In this document: in pieces, positions 1 to 7,783 of the stretch
Layout of the letters: each line of letters opens with the position of its first letter
Position numbering within the stretch: the first letter of the stretch is position 1
Assembly (NCBI RefSeq): GCF_900114035.1
Contig: NZ_FORP01000016.1
Coordinates: 89,717-153,716 of the forward strand
Length of the DNA stretch: 64,000 nt
From: Amycolatopsis sacchari
GTDB taxonomy: Bacteria > Actinomycetota > Actinomycetes > Mycobacteriales > Pseudonocardiaceae
Reading direction: 5' to 3'
Program-made: the position numbers and the translations under genes
The notes under the pieces: model-generated
What the model saw: only the letters and a program-made list of their open reading frames with translations
Told to the model about the DNA's origin: nothing
Database searches by the model: none

Positions 1-675
1 CTTCGGATAGCCCACGCGGCTCGTCCGCAGGCCCAGCGCCACCAGCGATTCCGCGAGCCGCACGGCCGCGGCGACGCCGTCGATCACCGGGATTCCCAGC
101 TCCGCGCTGATCCGCCGGTCCAGCCCGGTCATCCCGGCGCAGCCCAGCACCACCACCTCCGCACCCCGGTCCCGCACCCGCCGCGCCGCCGTCACCAGCG
201 CCGACGCCGTGCGCACCTCGTCGGCGAGTTCCAGCACCCCGAGCCCCGAGCCCACGACGCCGACGCAGTGCGCGGCCACCCCGGCGCCGTGTAGGCTGTC
301 CTCGATCAACCCGCACGTTCTGTCCAAAGTGGTCACCACGCCGTACCGCCGTCCAAGCAGGCACGCGAGGTGTGCCGCGGCTTCGGTGATGTCCACGACC
401 GGCACGTCCAGCAACTCCCGCGCACCCTCGCGGCCGTGTTCCCCGAACCCGGCGAGTACGACCGCGTCGAACGTCTCCTCCGTGGTGCGCAACAGGTCCA
501 GCACCGCGGCGGCGGAGAGGAAGCTGTCCAGCCACCCCTCCGCGGACTCCGGCCCCCACGCCGGCGTCAACGCGACGATCTCCGTGCCGGGGCTCGCCGC
601 CGCGCGCGCCCCGGCCTCGATCTCCTTCGTCATCGCCTCGGTGGTGTTGCAGTTGGTCACCAGGATCCTCGTCAC
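1..675 (-). CDS. Asp/Glu/hydantoin racemase-family protein, single-cysteine variant (C-terminus cut by window edge)
   Basis: Translating the minus strand from a GTG at 675 gives 225 residues that run off the left edge. It begins MTRILVTNCNTTEAMT, the usual opening of hydantoin/allantoin racemases. Family members normally use two catalytic cysteines. The second is present (Cys179 in VLGCAGMTG), but the first position reads LAGFGEHG, placing Gly76 where cysteine is expected. A one-cysteine arrangement is known in arylmalonate decarboxylase, so true racemase activity is uncertain. The GTG overlaps the stop of the upstream permease gene (GTGA), so the two are translationally coupled. The substrate is probably a hydantoin, allantoin or related compound imported by that permease. 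Confidence 0.85.
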   Translation of the reverse strand, partial: MTRILVTNCNTTEAMTKEIEAGARAAASPGTEIVALTPAWGPESAEGWLDSFLSAAAVLDLLRTTEETFDAVVLAGFGEHGREGARELLDVPVVDITEAAAHLACLLGRRYGVVTTLDRTCGLIEDSLHGAGVAAHCVGVVGSGLGVLELADEVRTASALVTAARRVRDRGAEVVVLGCAGMTGLDRRISAELGIPVIDGVAAAVRLAESLVALGLRTSRVGYPK

Positions 676-2087
676 TTCCGCGACACCGCCCAGTACGCCA
701 GCGCCGACACCGCGGTACCGATGAACCACGAGTACGGCGCCGCCGGTTCGAAGACGGGCACCAGCGCGATCACCGCGGTCAGCGCCGCCGTCGGCACGAA
801 CACCCCGAGCGCCCGCGGGTTGACCCCGCGCCGGTAGTGGTACGGCGATCCCGCGGCCGGGTCGAACAGCGCCGCCACGTCCACCTTGCCGCGTTTGACC
901 AGGTAGTAGTCGATGATCATGATCCCGAACAGCGGCCCGAGGAAAGCGCCGAGCCCGCCGAGGAAGTAGTTCACGACCGCGGGGGAGGAGTACAGCTTCC
1001 ACGGCAGCACGCACAGCGCGAACACCGCGCTGATCATCCCGCCGGTCCGGAAGTTGATCCGCTTCGGCCAGATGTTGGCGAGGTCGTAGGCGGGAGAGAC
1101 GAAGTTCGCGACGATGTTGACGCCCATCGTCGCCACGGCGAACGTCAGCGCGCCGACGATCAGCACCGGCGTGTTGTGCACCTTCGCCAGCAGCTCCGCG
1201 GGATCGGTGATGGCCTCGCCGAACACCTTCAGGCTGCCCGCCGTGACGATCACCGACAGCAGCGCGAACGCGGTCGAGTTGATCGGCAGGCCCCAGAAGT
1301 TGCCGCGCCGTACCGTCCTCTGGTCGGGCGTGAACCGAGAGAAGTCGCAGAAGTTGAGCATCAGCGTCCCGTAGGTCGCAAGGATCAGCCCGGCCGCGCC
1401 GAACCACTGCCGCACCTGCTCACCGGTGGAAAGCGCTTTCGGGCTTTCCGTGAACGAGATGCTCCAGTTCCCCGCCGCCAGAATCCACACCGCGAGCGCG
1501 ATCATCACGACCCAGATCGCCGGCCCGCACCAGTCCTGGAACTTCCGCACCGACTCCATGCCGCGCGTCAGGATCAGCGCCTGCACCGCCCACAGCGCGA
1601 CGAAGCAGATCCAGCCGAGCGCGTGCAGACCGAGGAAGCCGTGCTCGGTAAGCGGTTTCAGCCCCGGGTCGATGGCCAGCACGAGCACCGTGATCGCGAC
1701 CGAGGCGAGGTAGGTCTGGATGCCGTACCAGAAGATCGCGATGACGGCCCTGATCAGCGCGGGCAGGTTCGCCCCGGCGGTGCCGAAGCTGATCCGCGCG
1801 ACGACGGGGAACGGCACGCCGGTGCGCTGCCCGACGCGGCCCATCAGGTTCATCCCGACGTAGATGATCACGAACCCGAACAGCAGGGCCGTGAACACCT
1901 GCCACGCCGACAGGCCGAGCACGAACAGCCCGGCCGCGAACGTGTAGTTGCCGAGGTTGTGCACGTCGGACATCCACAGCGCGAAGATGTCGTAGACCTT
2001 CCACTTCCGCTCCTTGGCGGGGGCGAGGTCCTCGTTGTAGAGGCGGGAGTCGGGCGGGGCTTCGGACGTGAGGTCGACGGCGGTCAC
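672..2087 (-). CDS. NCS1-family nucleobase/allantoin/hydantoin:cation symporter
   Basis: A 471-residue protein with about 12 hydrophobic helices. Its motifs match NCS1 permeases such as AllP and Mhp1: LYNEDLAP and ALWMSDVHNLGNY near the N-terminus, FWYGIQTY in the third helix, and IDYYLVKRG near the C-terminus. It should import a nucleobase-like or hydantoin-like substrate with a cation. A longer reading frame starts at 2180, but those extra 31 codons run through two palindromic operators. The GTG at 2087 is preceded by GGAGG at a good distance and gives the normal family N-terminus, so I chose it. It is the first gene of a two-gene operon with the racemase-family gene, facing a GntR regulator. 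Confidence 0.9.
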   Translation of the reverse strand: MTAVDLTSEAPPDSRLYNEDLAPAKERKWKVYDIFALWMSDVHNLGNYTFAAGLFVLGLSAWQVFTALLFGFVIIYVGMNLMGRVGQRTGVPFPVVARISFGTAGANLPALIRAVIAIFWYGIQTYLASVAITVLVLAIDPGLKPLTEHGFLGLHALGWICFVALWAVQALILTRGMESVRKFQDWCGPAIWVVMIALAVWILAAGNWSISFTESPKALSTGEQVRQWFGAAGLILATYGTLMLNFCDFSRFTPDQRTVRRGNFWGLPINSTAFALLSVIVTAGSLKVFGEAITDPAELLAKVHNTPVLIVGALTFAVATMGVNIVANFVSPAYDLANIWPKRINFRTGGMISAVFALCVLPWKLYSSPAVVNYFLGGLGAFLGPLFGIMIIDYYLVKRGKVDVAALFDPAAGSPYHYRRGVNPRALGVFVPTAALTAVIALVPVFEPAAPYSWFIGTAVSALAYWAVSRK

Positions 2088-2101
2088 GAGCGCCTCCAGC
2101 G

Positions 2102-2132
2102 GTTTGGGATACCAAACTTTGGTATACCAAAG
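2102..2132. promoter_or_regulatory. tandem GntR-type operators between permease and regulator
   Basis: CTTTGGTATACCAAAG (2117-2132) is a perfect 16-bp palindrome. GTTTGGGATACCAAAC (2102-2117), directly next to it, is the same palindrome with one broken pair, set 15 bp away. They lie 15 bp upstream of the permease start and 75 bp before the regulator start, as expected for a FadR-type GntR repressor controlling both itself and the operon. Binding by the adjacent regulator is inferred from position and symmetry. Confidence 0.75.
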
Positions 2133-2207
2133 GTCGTACACTGGCGGCCGGGCGTCAAGGGAGAGGCGGGTTGCGTTCATGTTTCCGATCCGGACGGGTG
2201 GTCCGGC

Positions 2208-2858
2208 GTGACCGAAGCCGGCGTGAAGCCACTGGCCGCGGTACGGCAGCGGGTGGTCGACGAGCTGCGTGACCGGATCATCACCGGGCGGCTGAAGCCC
2301 GGCGACCGGCTCGTGGAGCGCGACCTCGCCGAGGACCTCGGCGTGTCCCGCCTGCCGGTGCGCGAGGCGATCCGCGCGCTGGAGTCGGAGGGGTTCCTGG
2401 AAACCCCGTCACCACGCCGCGTCGTCGTGCGTCAACTGTCCAGAGTGGACGTCGAGGAGCTGTTCGACGTGCGGGAGGCGCTGGAGGTGCTGGCCGCCGG
2501 CCTGGCCGCCGAACGCGCGGGCGAAGCGGGGCGGGCCCGGCTGGAGGCGATACTGGACGAGGCCGCGGCGGCGACCCGGAGCGGGCAGGGCAGCCGGATC
2601 ACCGAGGCGAACAACCGCTTCCACGACGAGATCCTCGCCGTCGCCGACCACCGGTTGCTGTCCACGCTCATGCAGCCGCTCGAAGGCCGCCTCGCGTGGC
2701 TGACCGGCCAGAACGAGCACTGGGAGGACCTGCTGGCCGAGCACCGCAGGCTGTACGAAGCCATCGCGTCGGGCGACGCGGAGCGAGCCAGAGCGTGCGC
2801 GCTGGAGCACGTGCGGGTCAACCGCGAGGTGACCCTTTCGCTGCTCTTCCCCGTCTGA
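2208..2858 (+). CDS. GntR-family (FadR/FCD subfamily) transcriptional regulator
   Basis: A 216-residue regulator. The N-terminal winged helix (about residues 8-75) has DRLVERDLAEDLGVSRLPVREAIRALESEGF, shown here in short as VSRLPVREAI. The all-helical FCD ligand domain carries VDVEELFDVREALE and the metal/ligand motif NNRFHDEIL. The start is a GTG at 2208; another in-frame GTG lies five codons downstream. It faces the NCS1 permease/racemase operon across two TTTGGtATACCAAA palindromes and very probably represses that operon until its substrate or an intermediate binds. The effector cannot be told from sequence. Confidence 0.88.
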   Translation: MTEAGVKPLAAVRQRVVDELRDRIITGRLKPGDRLVERDLAEDLGVSRLPVREAIRALESEGFLETPSPRRVVVRQLSRVDVEELFDVREALEVLAAGLAAERAGEAGRARLEAILDEAAAATRSGQGSRITEANNRFHDEILAVADHRLLSTLMQPLEGRLAWLTGQNEHWEDLLAEHRRLYEAIASGDAERARACALEHVRVNREVTLSLLFPV

Positions 2859-2946
2859 CCTACCGCAACAGGGGGAGGTCGCGACATGTCCGCCCGTGAC
2901 CGCCCCTCCTCCCGGTGACGAGTTCCGTCCACCGGAAGGAAGATCA

Positions 2947-4224
2947 GTGGTCGTTCAACAGTTGAAGCGCGCCGGGATGCTGACCCTGGCCGCGTCCGCG
3001 GTGGCGGGCGGGCTGGTGTTCACCGGCGCGGGTACGGCGTCGGCCGCGCCGTTCGTCTGCACGGGCCAGGTTTTCCTGGCACAGGGGGTGAACAACAACA
3101 CCCAGGGGCAGCTCTATTCGGGCACCTTCGGCGAGGGCAACATCACCTTCAGCCCGGTCGGTGCTCCGGCGCCGGGCAATTACAACGCGATCGGTTACAA
3201 CCCAGTCGACAACTACCTCTGGGGTATTCGCTTCGACAACGGCGGGCTGTGGCGCATCGATTCGGACGGCACGGCGACCGGTTTCGGCCCGCCGACCGGC
3301 CTGCCCGCTCCCGGTTCCACAGTAGGCGGCGTGACGGTCGCCGGGTACAACATCGGCGCGTTCGATGATGCGGGGCTCTTGTACGTCGCGACTTCCGAAG
3401 CCCCCTACATCTGGGTCATCAACCCGGTGACGAACAGCGTCGTCCGGCGCATCGACCTCAGCGCCAACCCGAAGGTATCCGACTTCGTGTTCGCAGACGG
3501 GTACCTGTGGGGGACCTCGCAAGCCAATGGCTCCATCGTGCGGATCAACCCGAACACCGGCGCCGTCGAGAACTTCAACGCCGGTCTGCCCGTCGGGACC
3601 TACGGTGGCGCGTTCGCCTACGGCAACGGCGACCTCGGCATGTACAACAACAACGGCACGCTGTACCGGATCGAGGTGACCAACCCGGCCTCCGCGAGTC
3701 CGACGTTCCGCGTGATCTCCACGCAGACCGGGCCCGCGTCGGGCGGGAACGACGCCACCTCCTGCGTCGCGCAGCCGACCGATCTCGGGATCATCAAGGA
3801 TGGTCCTGAGCAGGTGAACAACGGCGAGACCGTCACCTACACGCTGACCGTGCTGAACAACGGTCCGGGCACGTCGACCGGTTACACCGTGACGGACTCG
3901 ATCCCGGCGGGCCTGACGAACGTGACCACCAGCTCGCCCGGCTGCTCGGTGGCGAACATGGTGCTGACCTGCACCGGCGGCACGCTGGGTGTCGGCGACA
4001 GCACGACGATCACCGTCTCCGGCACCGCCGACGGCACTGTCGAGACCCTGTACAACACGGCGAACGTGCGCGGTAACGAGGAGGACCCGAACCCGGCCAA
4101 CGACAACTCGAACACCGTGGTGACCCAGGTGGTGCCGATGTTCGCGGCGCCGATGGCGGCGGGGGCGTTCGCCCTCGCCGGTGGCGGTTTCGCGTTGCGC
4201 CGCCGCCGGCGTAGCGTCCGCTAG
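2947..4224 (+). CDS. secreted surface protein: DUF6923-like beta-propeller region plus DUF11 repeat and C-terminal anchor
   Basis: A 425-residue protein. GTG at 2947 is preceded by GGAAGGAAG; a longer frame from 2896 lacks this. The N-terminus is a Sec signal peptide (VVVQQLKRAG, hydrophobic stretch, GTASAAP cleavage region). Residues about 40-275 contain repeated Y-x-W-G/I-D-like strands (NAIGYNPVDNYLWGI, VFADGYLWGTS) typical of DUF6923-like propeller regions. Residues about 280-385 form a DUF11 domain (DLGIIKDGPEQVNNGETVTY, ANVRGNEEDPNPANDNS). The tail is a hydrophobic helix followed by RRRRRSVR, resembling a sorting or stop-transfer tail but with no LPxTG. Likely wall- or membrane-attached. 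Function unknown. Confidence 0.8.
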   Translation: MVVQQLKRAGMLTLAASAVAGGLVFTGAGTASAAPFVCTGQVFLAQGVNNNTQGQLYSGTFGEGNITFSPVGAPAPGNYNAIGYNPVDNYLWGIRFDNGGLWRIDSDGTATGFGPPTGLPAPGSTVGGVTVAGYNIGAFDDAGLLYVATSEAPYIWVINPVTNSVVRRIDLSANPKVSDFVFADGYLWGTSQANGSIVRINPNTGAVENFNAGLPVGTYGGAFAYGNGDLGMYNNNGTLYRIEVTNPASASPTFRVISTQTGPASGGNDATSCVAQPTDLGIIKDGPEQVNNGETVTYTLTVLNNGPGTSTGYTVTDSIPAGLTNVTTSSPGCSVANMVLTCTGGTLGVGDSTTITVSGTADGTVETLYNTANVRGNEEDPNPANDNSNTVVTQVVPMFAAPMAAGAFALAGGGFALRRRRRSVR

Positions 4225-5336
4225 CTCCAGGTCAGGCGCAGGTCCGCGAACCCGCGGACCTGCGCCACCCTGGCGGCTTCCTCCTCGACGGCCTTCCGCG
4301 TGGCGGCGGGCAGCGGGGCGAACGGCGTGATCGTGAAGTCCAGCCGCTTGCGGCCGCTGCCCTTGGTGCGCCACGTCCCCGCGATCTCGCCGTCCGCGAG
4401 GAGCGCGCCCGGGTTGCCGAGGATCTTCCACACTTCCTTCTGCCGCGCCTTGTCCGGCACGAGCGTCGCCCGGTCACGGGACTGGAGGAACGGGTCCCAC
4501 GGCGGCAGGAGCCGCACCACCGCGGGTTCGGGCGGGTCGGCCAGCAGGTCGGCGTCGGCCGCCGCGATGAACGTCTTCCGCCCCTCGAACCGGACCTCCA
4601 CCAGGTCCCCGGGCCACATCCGCTTCTTCACCAGCGTCGCCGTGGTCCCGACGAACCCGGCAGCGTCAGCCGCGGTCGCCGGGCCGTGCAGGCGCAGGTA
4701 GTTCGCGACGACGCCGGCCGCCGCGGCGGCATCCGGTTCCGTGCGCGGGCGGTACTCGAAGGGCGCGAGCACCGCCGGGAACACGCCCGCCTCCAGCCCC
4801 ACCCCGCCGTGGATCGCGGCCAGGCGCATGACCTGCTCCAGGATGTGCGTGGTCCCGCAGCCGCGGCACGGGTACGACAGCCCGGGTGCCACGAGCTTGG
4901 TGACCTCGGTGCTCACCGCGCCCTTGCTCATCGGCCGGTCCACCACCCGCCGCATCGCACGGGCGGCCTCGAACAGCCCGTCCGTCGCGGACCTGCCCGC
5001 CGCCTCGACCTGCCGCCGCTGCCAGCCCATGCGGGCCATCGCGTCGGCCTCCTCCAGCGGTACGAGCGAAGCCGCGACCGTCGGCAGTTCGTCGGCCCGG
5101 TGGAAGTGCGGCGCACCGCGGTGTGTCCAGGCGAGGGCGAACCGGTCATCGTCCACAAGGGACTCTTCGGTGAGCTCGCCGTCGAGCCGCGCGGCCAGTG
5201 CGATCGCGGCCGTGTCCCGCTGCGTGCTCTGCACGCCGAGGTCGAACACGGCCAGGCGGTCGGCTTCGGCCTCCGTGCGGTGCAGGCCCTGCGCGGCGAT
5301 CCGGTAGGCGAGCACCTGCTCCCGGTCGACGATCAC
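4221..5336 (-). CDS. winged-helix DNA-binding domain protein (HTH_42 / AlkZ-like family)
   Basis: A 371-residue protein. C-terminal LLPPWDPFLQSRDR is a hallmark of the HTH_42 family, to which the AlkZ/YcaQ DNA glycosylases belong; these act on interstrand crosslinks or alkylated bases. The QxD/QxQ-type catalytic motif of proven glycosylases is not obvious to me, so the activity is unproven. The cysteines in YPCRGCGTTH are unusual and may bind a metal. The GTG start overlaps the stop of the DUF3224 gene (GTGA). Its TAG stop lies within the same CTAG that ends the convergent DUF11 gene. Confidence 0.8.
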   Translation of the reverse strand: MIVDREQVLAYRIAAQGLHRTEAEADRLAVFDLGVQSTQRDTAAIALAARLDGELTEESLVDDDRFALAWTHRGAPHFHRADELPTVAASLVPLEEADAMARMGWQRRQVEAAGRSATDGLFEAARAMRRVVDRPMSKGAVSTEVTKLVAPGLSYPCRGCGTTHILEQVMRLAAIHGGVGLEAGVFPAVLAPFEYRPRTEPDAAAAAGVVANYLRLHGPATAADAAGFVGTTATLVKKRMWPGDLVEVRFEGRKTFIAAADADLLADPPEPAVVRLLPPWDPFLQSRDRATLVPDKARQKEVWKILGNPGALLADGEIAGTWRTKGSGRKRLDFTITPFAPLPAATRKAVEEEAARVAQVRGFADLRLTWS

Positions 5337-5707
5337 AGCTGGTAGGCGAAGGTGTAGGACATCGTCTCGCTCGCTCCCTCGATCGTCCCGACGCCGCTCA
5401 GGCCCGTCAGTTCGCCGGTGCCGGAACCCGGCACGACCGTGAACGTCCCGCGGACACCGTGTGCCGAATAACCTACCTCGTGCCGGATGACGAAACTGCC
5501 CTTCCGGCCGTCGACGCTGCCGGTGATCCGCTCGAAGCCCGGCGCGGGGCCCTCGCCCGGGTAGTACAGCAGGTAGTCGCACACCGAGCTGCCCTCGATG
5601 AGCCCCTGGTAGTCGAACGTGCAGTGCGCGTGGGCGAAGCGCGGGCCGTCCTCGGGGCCGTCGACGATCTTCTCGTCCCAGGTCTTCATGGTGAACGTGT
5701 TGGTCAT
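5333..5707 (-). CDS. DUF3224 domain-containing protein
   Basis: A 124-residue protein beginning MTNTFTMKTWDEKIVDGPED and ending with a beta-rich segment (GTFTVVPGSGTGELTGLSGVG). This is the DUF3224 pattern: small soluble beta-barrel-like proteins with avidin/dirigent-like folds and no known reaction. It is the first gene of a pair with the winged-helix gene and faces a WYL-domain regulator across a 61-bp gap that holds an inverted repeat. The regulator probably controls this gene. Confidence 0.8.
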   Translation of the reverse strand: MTNTFTMKTWDEKIVDGPEDGPRFAHAHCTFDYQGLIEGSSVCDYLLYYPGEGPAPGFERITGSVDGRKGSFVIRHEVGYSAHGVRGTFTVVPGSGTGELTGLSGVGTIEGASETMSYTFAYQL

Positions 5708-5729
5708 GAGCACAGCTTCGCGCTCATAC

Positions 5730-5746
5730 CTGACATCTTCTGTCAG
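5730..5746. promoter_or_regulatory. inverted-repeat operator candidate for the WYL regulator
   Basis: CTGACA-tcttc-TGTCAG is a perfect 6-5-6 inverted repeat centred in the 61-bp divergent gap between the DUF3224 gene and the HTH_11/WYL regulator. No other dyad is present in the gap. Confidence 0.6.
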
Positions 5747-5768
5747 TCTTTCCGCGAGAATGGGAACC

Positions 5769-6734
5769 ATGCGGGCGAGCAGGTTGCTGTCGGTGCTGCT
5801 GCTGTTGCAGAACCGCGGCCGGATGACGGCCGAGGAACTGGCGGCGGAGCTGGAGGTCTCGGTGCGCACGGTGTACCGGGACGTCGAGGCGTTGTCGGCC
5901 GCCGGGGTGCCGGTGTACGCGGACCGGGGGCGGACGGGCGGGTACCAGCTGGTCGACGGGTACCGCACGCGGCTGACGGGCCTGACGGAGGAAGAGGCGC
6001 AATCGCTTTCGCTGGCCGGACTGCCCGGCGCCGCCGCGGAACTCGGCCTGGGCACGGTGCTCGCCGCGGCGCAGCTGAAGCTGTACGCCGCGCTGCCGCG
6101 GGAGCTGCGGGAGCGGGCCGGGCAGGTCGCGGAGCGGTTCCTGCTCGACGTGCCCGGGTGGTTCCGCGGCATCGAAAGCCTGCCGCAGCTCGCCGAGATC
6201 GCGCGGGCGGTGTGGGAGGGGCGGCGGATCAGCACGCGGTACCGGCGCTGGGACCGCACCGAGGTGGACCGCGTGCTGGAACCGCTCGGGCTCGTGCTGA
6301 AGGCGGGCAACTGGTACCTCGCGGCGCGGTCCGGGGACAGCGTCCGCACGTACCGGGTCTCGCGCATCGCCGATCCGGTGGTGGGGGAGCGGTTCGAGCG
6401 ACCGTCCGATTTCGACCTCGCGGCGTACTGGCGCGAGTGGGGTGAGCAGTTCGAAAAGCGGCTGTACCCGAGGAAGGCAGTGGTGCGGCTGTCGCGACTG
6501 GGGCAGGACCTCGTACCTTTCTACCTGGGAGCCGTCGGTGCGCGCGCGTTGCGCGAGTGCCGGGACGAACCGGACGAGGACGGGTGGTTGCGAGTGGAGT
6601 TGCCGGTGGAACCGGGTGCTCCGGCGCTCGGCGAGTTGTTGCGCTTCGGGCCGGAGTTGCAGGTGCTCGAACCCGCCGACCTCAGAGCCGAGGTCGTCGC
6701 CGCGATCGAGCGGATGGCGGTGAACTATGGGTGA
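5769..6734 (+). CDS. YafY-like HTH_11/WYL-domain transcriptional regulator
   Basis: A 321-residue regulator. The N-terminal HTH_11 helix-turn-helix (MTAEELAAELEVSVRTVYRD, residues about 19-38) is followed by the wing motif DRGRTGGYQL. A central WYL ligand domain has GLVLKAGNWYLAARSG, then a C-terminal WCX-like part (PRKAVVRLS). WYL domains sense small ligands or nucleic acids. It faces the DUF3224 operon across an inverted repeat and overlaps the downstream HemD-like gene by 8 bp, so it may also drive that gene. Confidence 0.88.
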   Translation: MRASRLLSVLLLLQNRGRMTAEELAAELEVSVRTVYRDVEALSAAGVPVYADRGRTGGYQLVDGYRTRLTGLTEEEAQSLSLAGLPGAAAELGLGTVLAAAQLKLYAALPRELRERAGQVAERFLLDVPGWFRGIESLPQLAEIARAVWEGRRISTRYRRWDRTEVDRVLEPLGLVLKAGNWYLAARSGDSVRTYRVSRIADPVVGERFERPSDFDLAAYWREWGEQFEKRLYPRKAVVRLSRLGQDLVPFYLGAVGARALRECRDEPDEDGWLRVELPVEPGAPALGELLRFGPELQVLEPADLRAEVVAAIERMAVNYG

Positions 6735-7533
6735 CCTCAGCGGCGTGACGATCGGGGTGACCGCCGAACGGCGCGCCGAGGAGTTCATCAGTGCGCTCGA
6801 ACGCAACGGCGCCACGGTCCGGCACGCGCCGATGATCCACATCGTGCCCCTGCCCGACGACGACCGCCTCCGCGCCGCGACGGACGAGGTGCTGTCCGGG
6901 GAGCTCGACGTCCTGGCGGTCACGACGGGCGCCGGGTTCCGCGGCTGGCTGGAGGCGGCCGACGGCTGGGGTGTGTCGGAGCGGCTGCTGGAGCGGCTGG
7001 GGCGGGCGCGGATCTTCACGCGCGGGCCGAAGGGCAAGGGCGCGGTGCGGGGGCGCGGGCTGACCGAGGAGTGGTCGGCGCCCGAGGAGAGCAACCGGCA
7101 GCTGTTCGCGCACCTGCTCGGGGAGGATCTCGCGGGCAAGCGGGTGGCGGTGCAGCTGCACGGTTCGCCGCTGCCCGAGCACACGGCGGCACTGCGGGAG
7201 GCCGGTGCCCGGCTGATCGAGGTGCAGCCATACCGGTGGGAGTGGCCGGCGGATCTGGCGCCGGCGCACCGGTTGCTCGACGGGGTGCTGGAGCGGCAGG
7301 TGCAGGCGCTGGCGTTCACGAGCGCCCCGGCGACGGCGAACCTGCTGGCGCTGGCCCGGCAGCGGGGTGCGTACGACGCGCTGCTGGCCGCGCTCCGGGG
7401 AGACGTCGTGTGCGCGTGCGTCGGCCCGGTGACGGCGGCGCCGCTGACGGAGGCCGGGGTCCCGACGCTCCAGCCCGAGCGGCAACGGCTCGGCGCGCTG
7501 GTGAAGCTGCTGGTGGCGGAGCTGGGCTCCTGA
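6727..7533 (+). CDS. uroporphyrinogen-III synthase (HemD) family protein
   Basis: A 268-residue, two-lobed HemD-type protein: GVTIGVTAERRAEEF opens the first lobe, AVTTGAGFRGW ends it, and LAFTSAPATANLL with CVGPVTAAPL are the second-lobe signatures. HemD closes and inverts ring D in tetrapyrrole synthesis. No other heme or siroheme gene is nearby. The gene starts inside the WYL-regulator gene, so this may be a HemD paralogue rather than the housekeeping copy. Many actinobacterial paralogues carry an extra C-terminal winged helix, which is absent here. Confidence 0.8.
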   Translation: MGDLSGVTIGVTAERRAEEFISALERNGATVRHAPMIHIVPLPDDDRLRAATDEVLSGELDVLAVTTGAGFRGWLEAADGWGVSERLLERLGRARIFTRGPKGKGAVRGRGLTEEWSAPEESNRQLFAHLLGEDLAGKRVAVQLHGSPLPEHTAALREAGARLIEVQPYRWEWPADLAPAHRLLDGVLERQVQALAFTSAPATANLLALARQRGAYDALLAALRGDVVCACVGPVTAAPLTEAGVPTLQPERQRLGALVKLLVAELGS

Positions 7534-7783
7534 CGGCTGGGGTGCGCGGGCCGCGCGGTGGCGGGGCCGCGGGGCGGATTGCGGCGGCTTTGGAGGGGCC
7601 ACGCTGGGCGGCTGGCAGCTGTCGTGGCGGGAGGCGGTCGCGGTGGCGCGTGGCTTCTCGCCACACGTCCCGGAGCCCCGGCGGCCGATGGTCCGCGCGG
7701 GTCACTGCCCCGACCGCCCGCGGCGACATCCCGGCGAAACCCGTGCCCCCCGAGATCAGCCCCGGCGCAACACCTGCCCCGGA

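Noticed and set aside
672..2858. Long plus-strand frame 837-2858 covering the permease gene
   Set aside because: Only its last 217 codons (from 2208) are a protein, the GntR regulator; the rest is the shadow of the minus-strand permease with Arg/Pro-rich composition.
7534..7783. 250-bp gap after the HemD-like gene
   Set aside because: Searched both strands for a small gene, hairpin terminator or tRNA; only GC-rich low-complexity sequence was seen.
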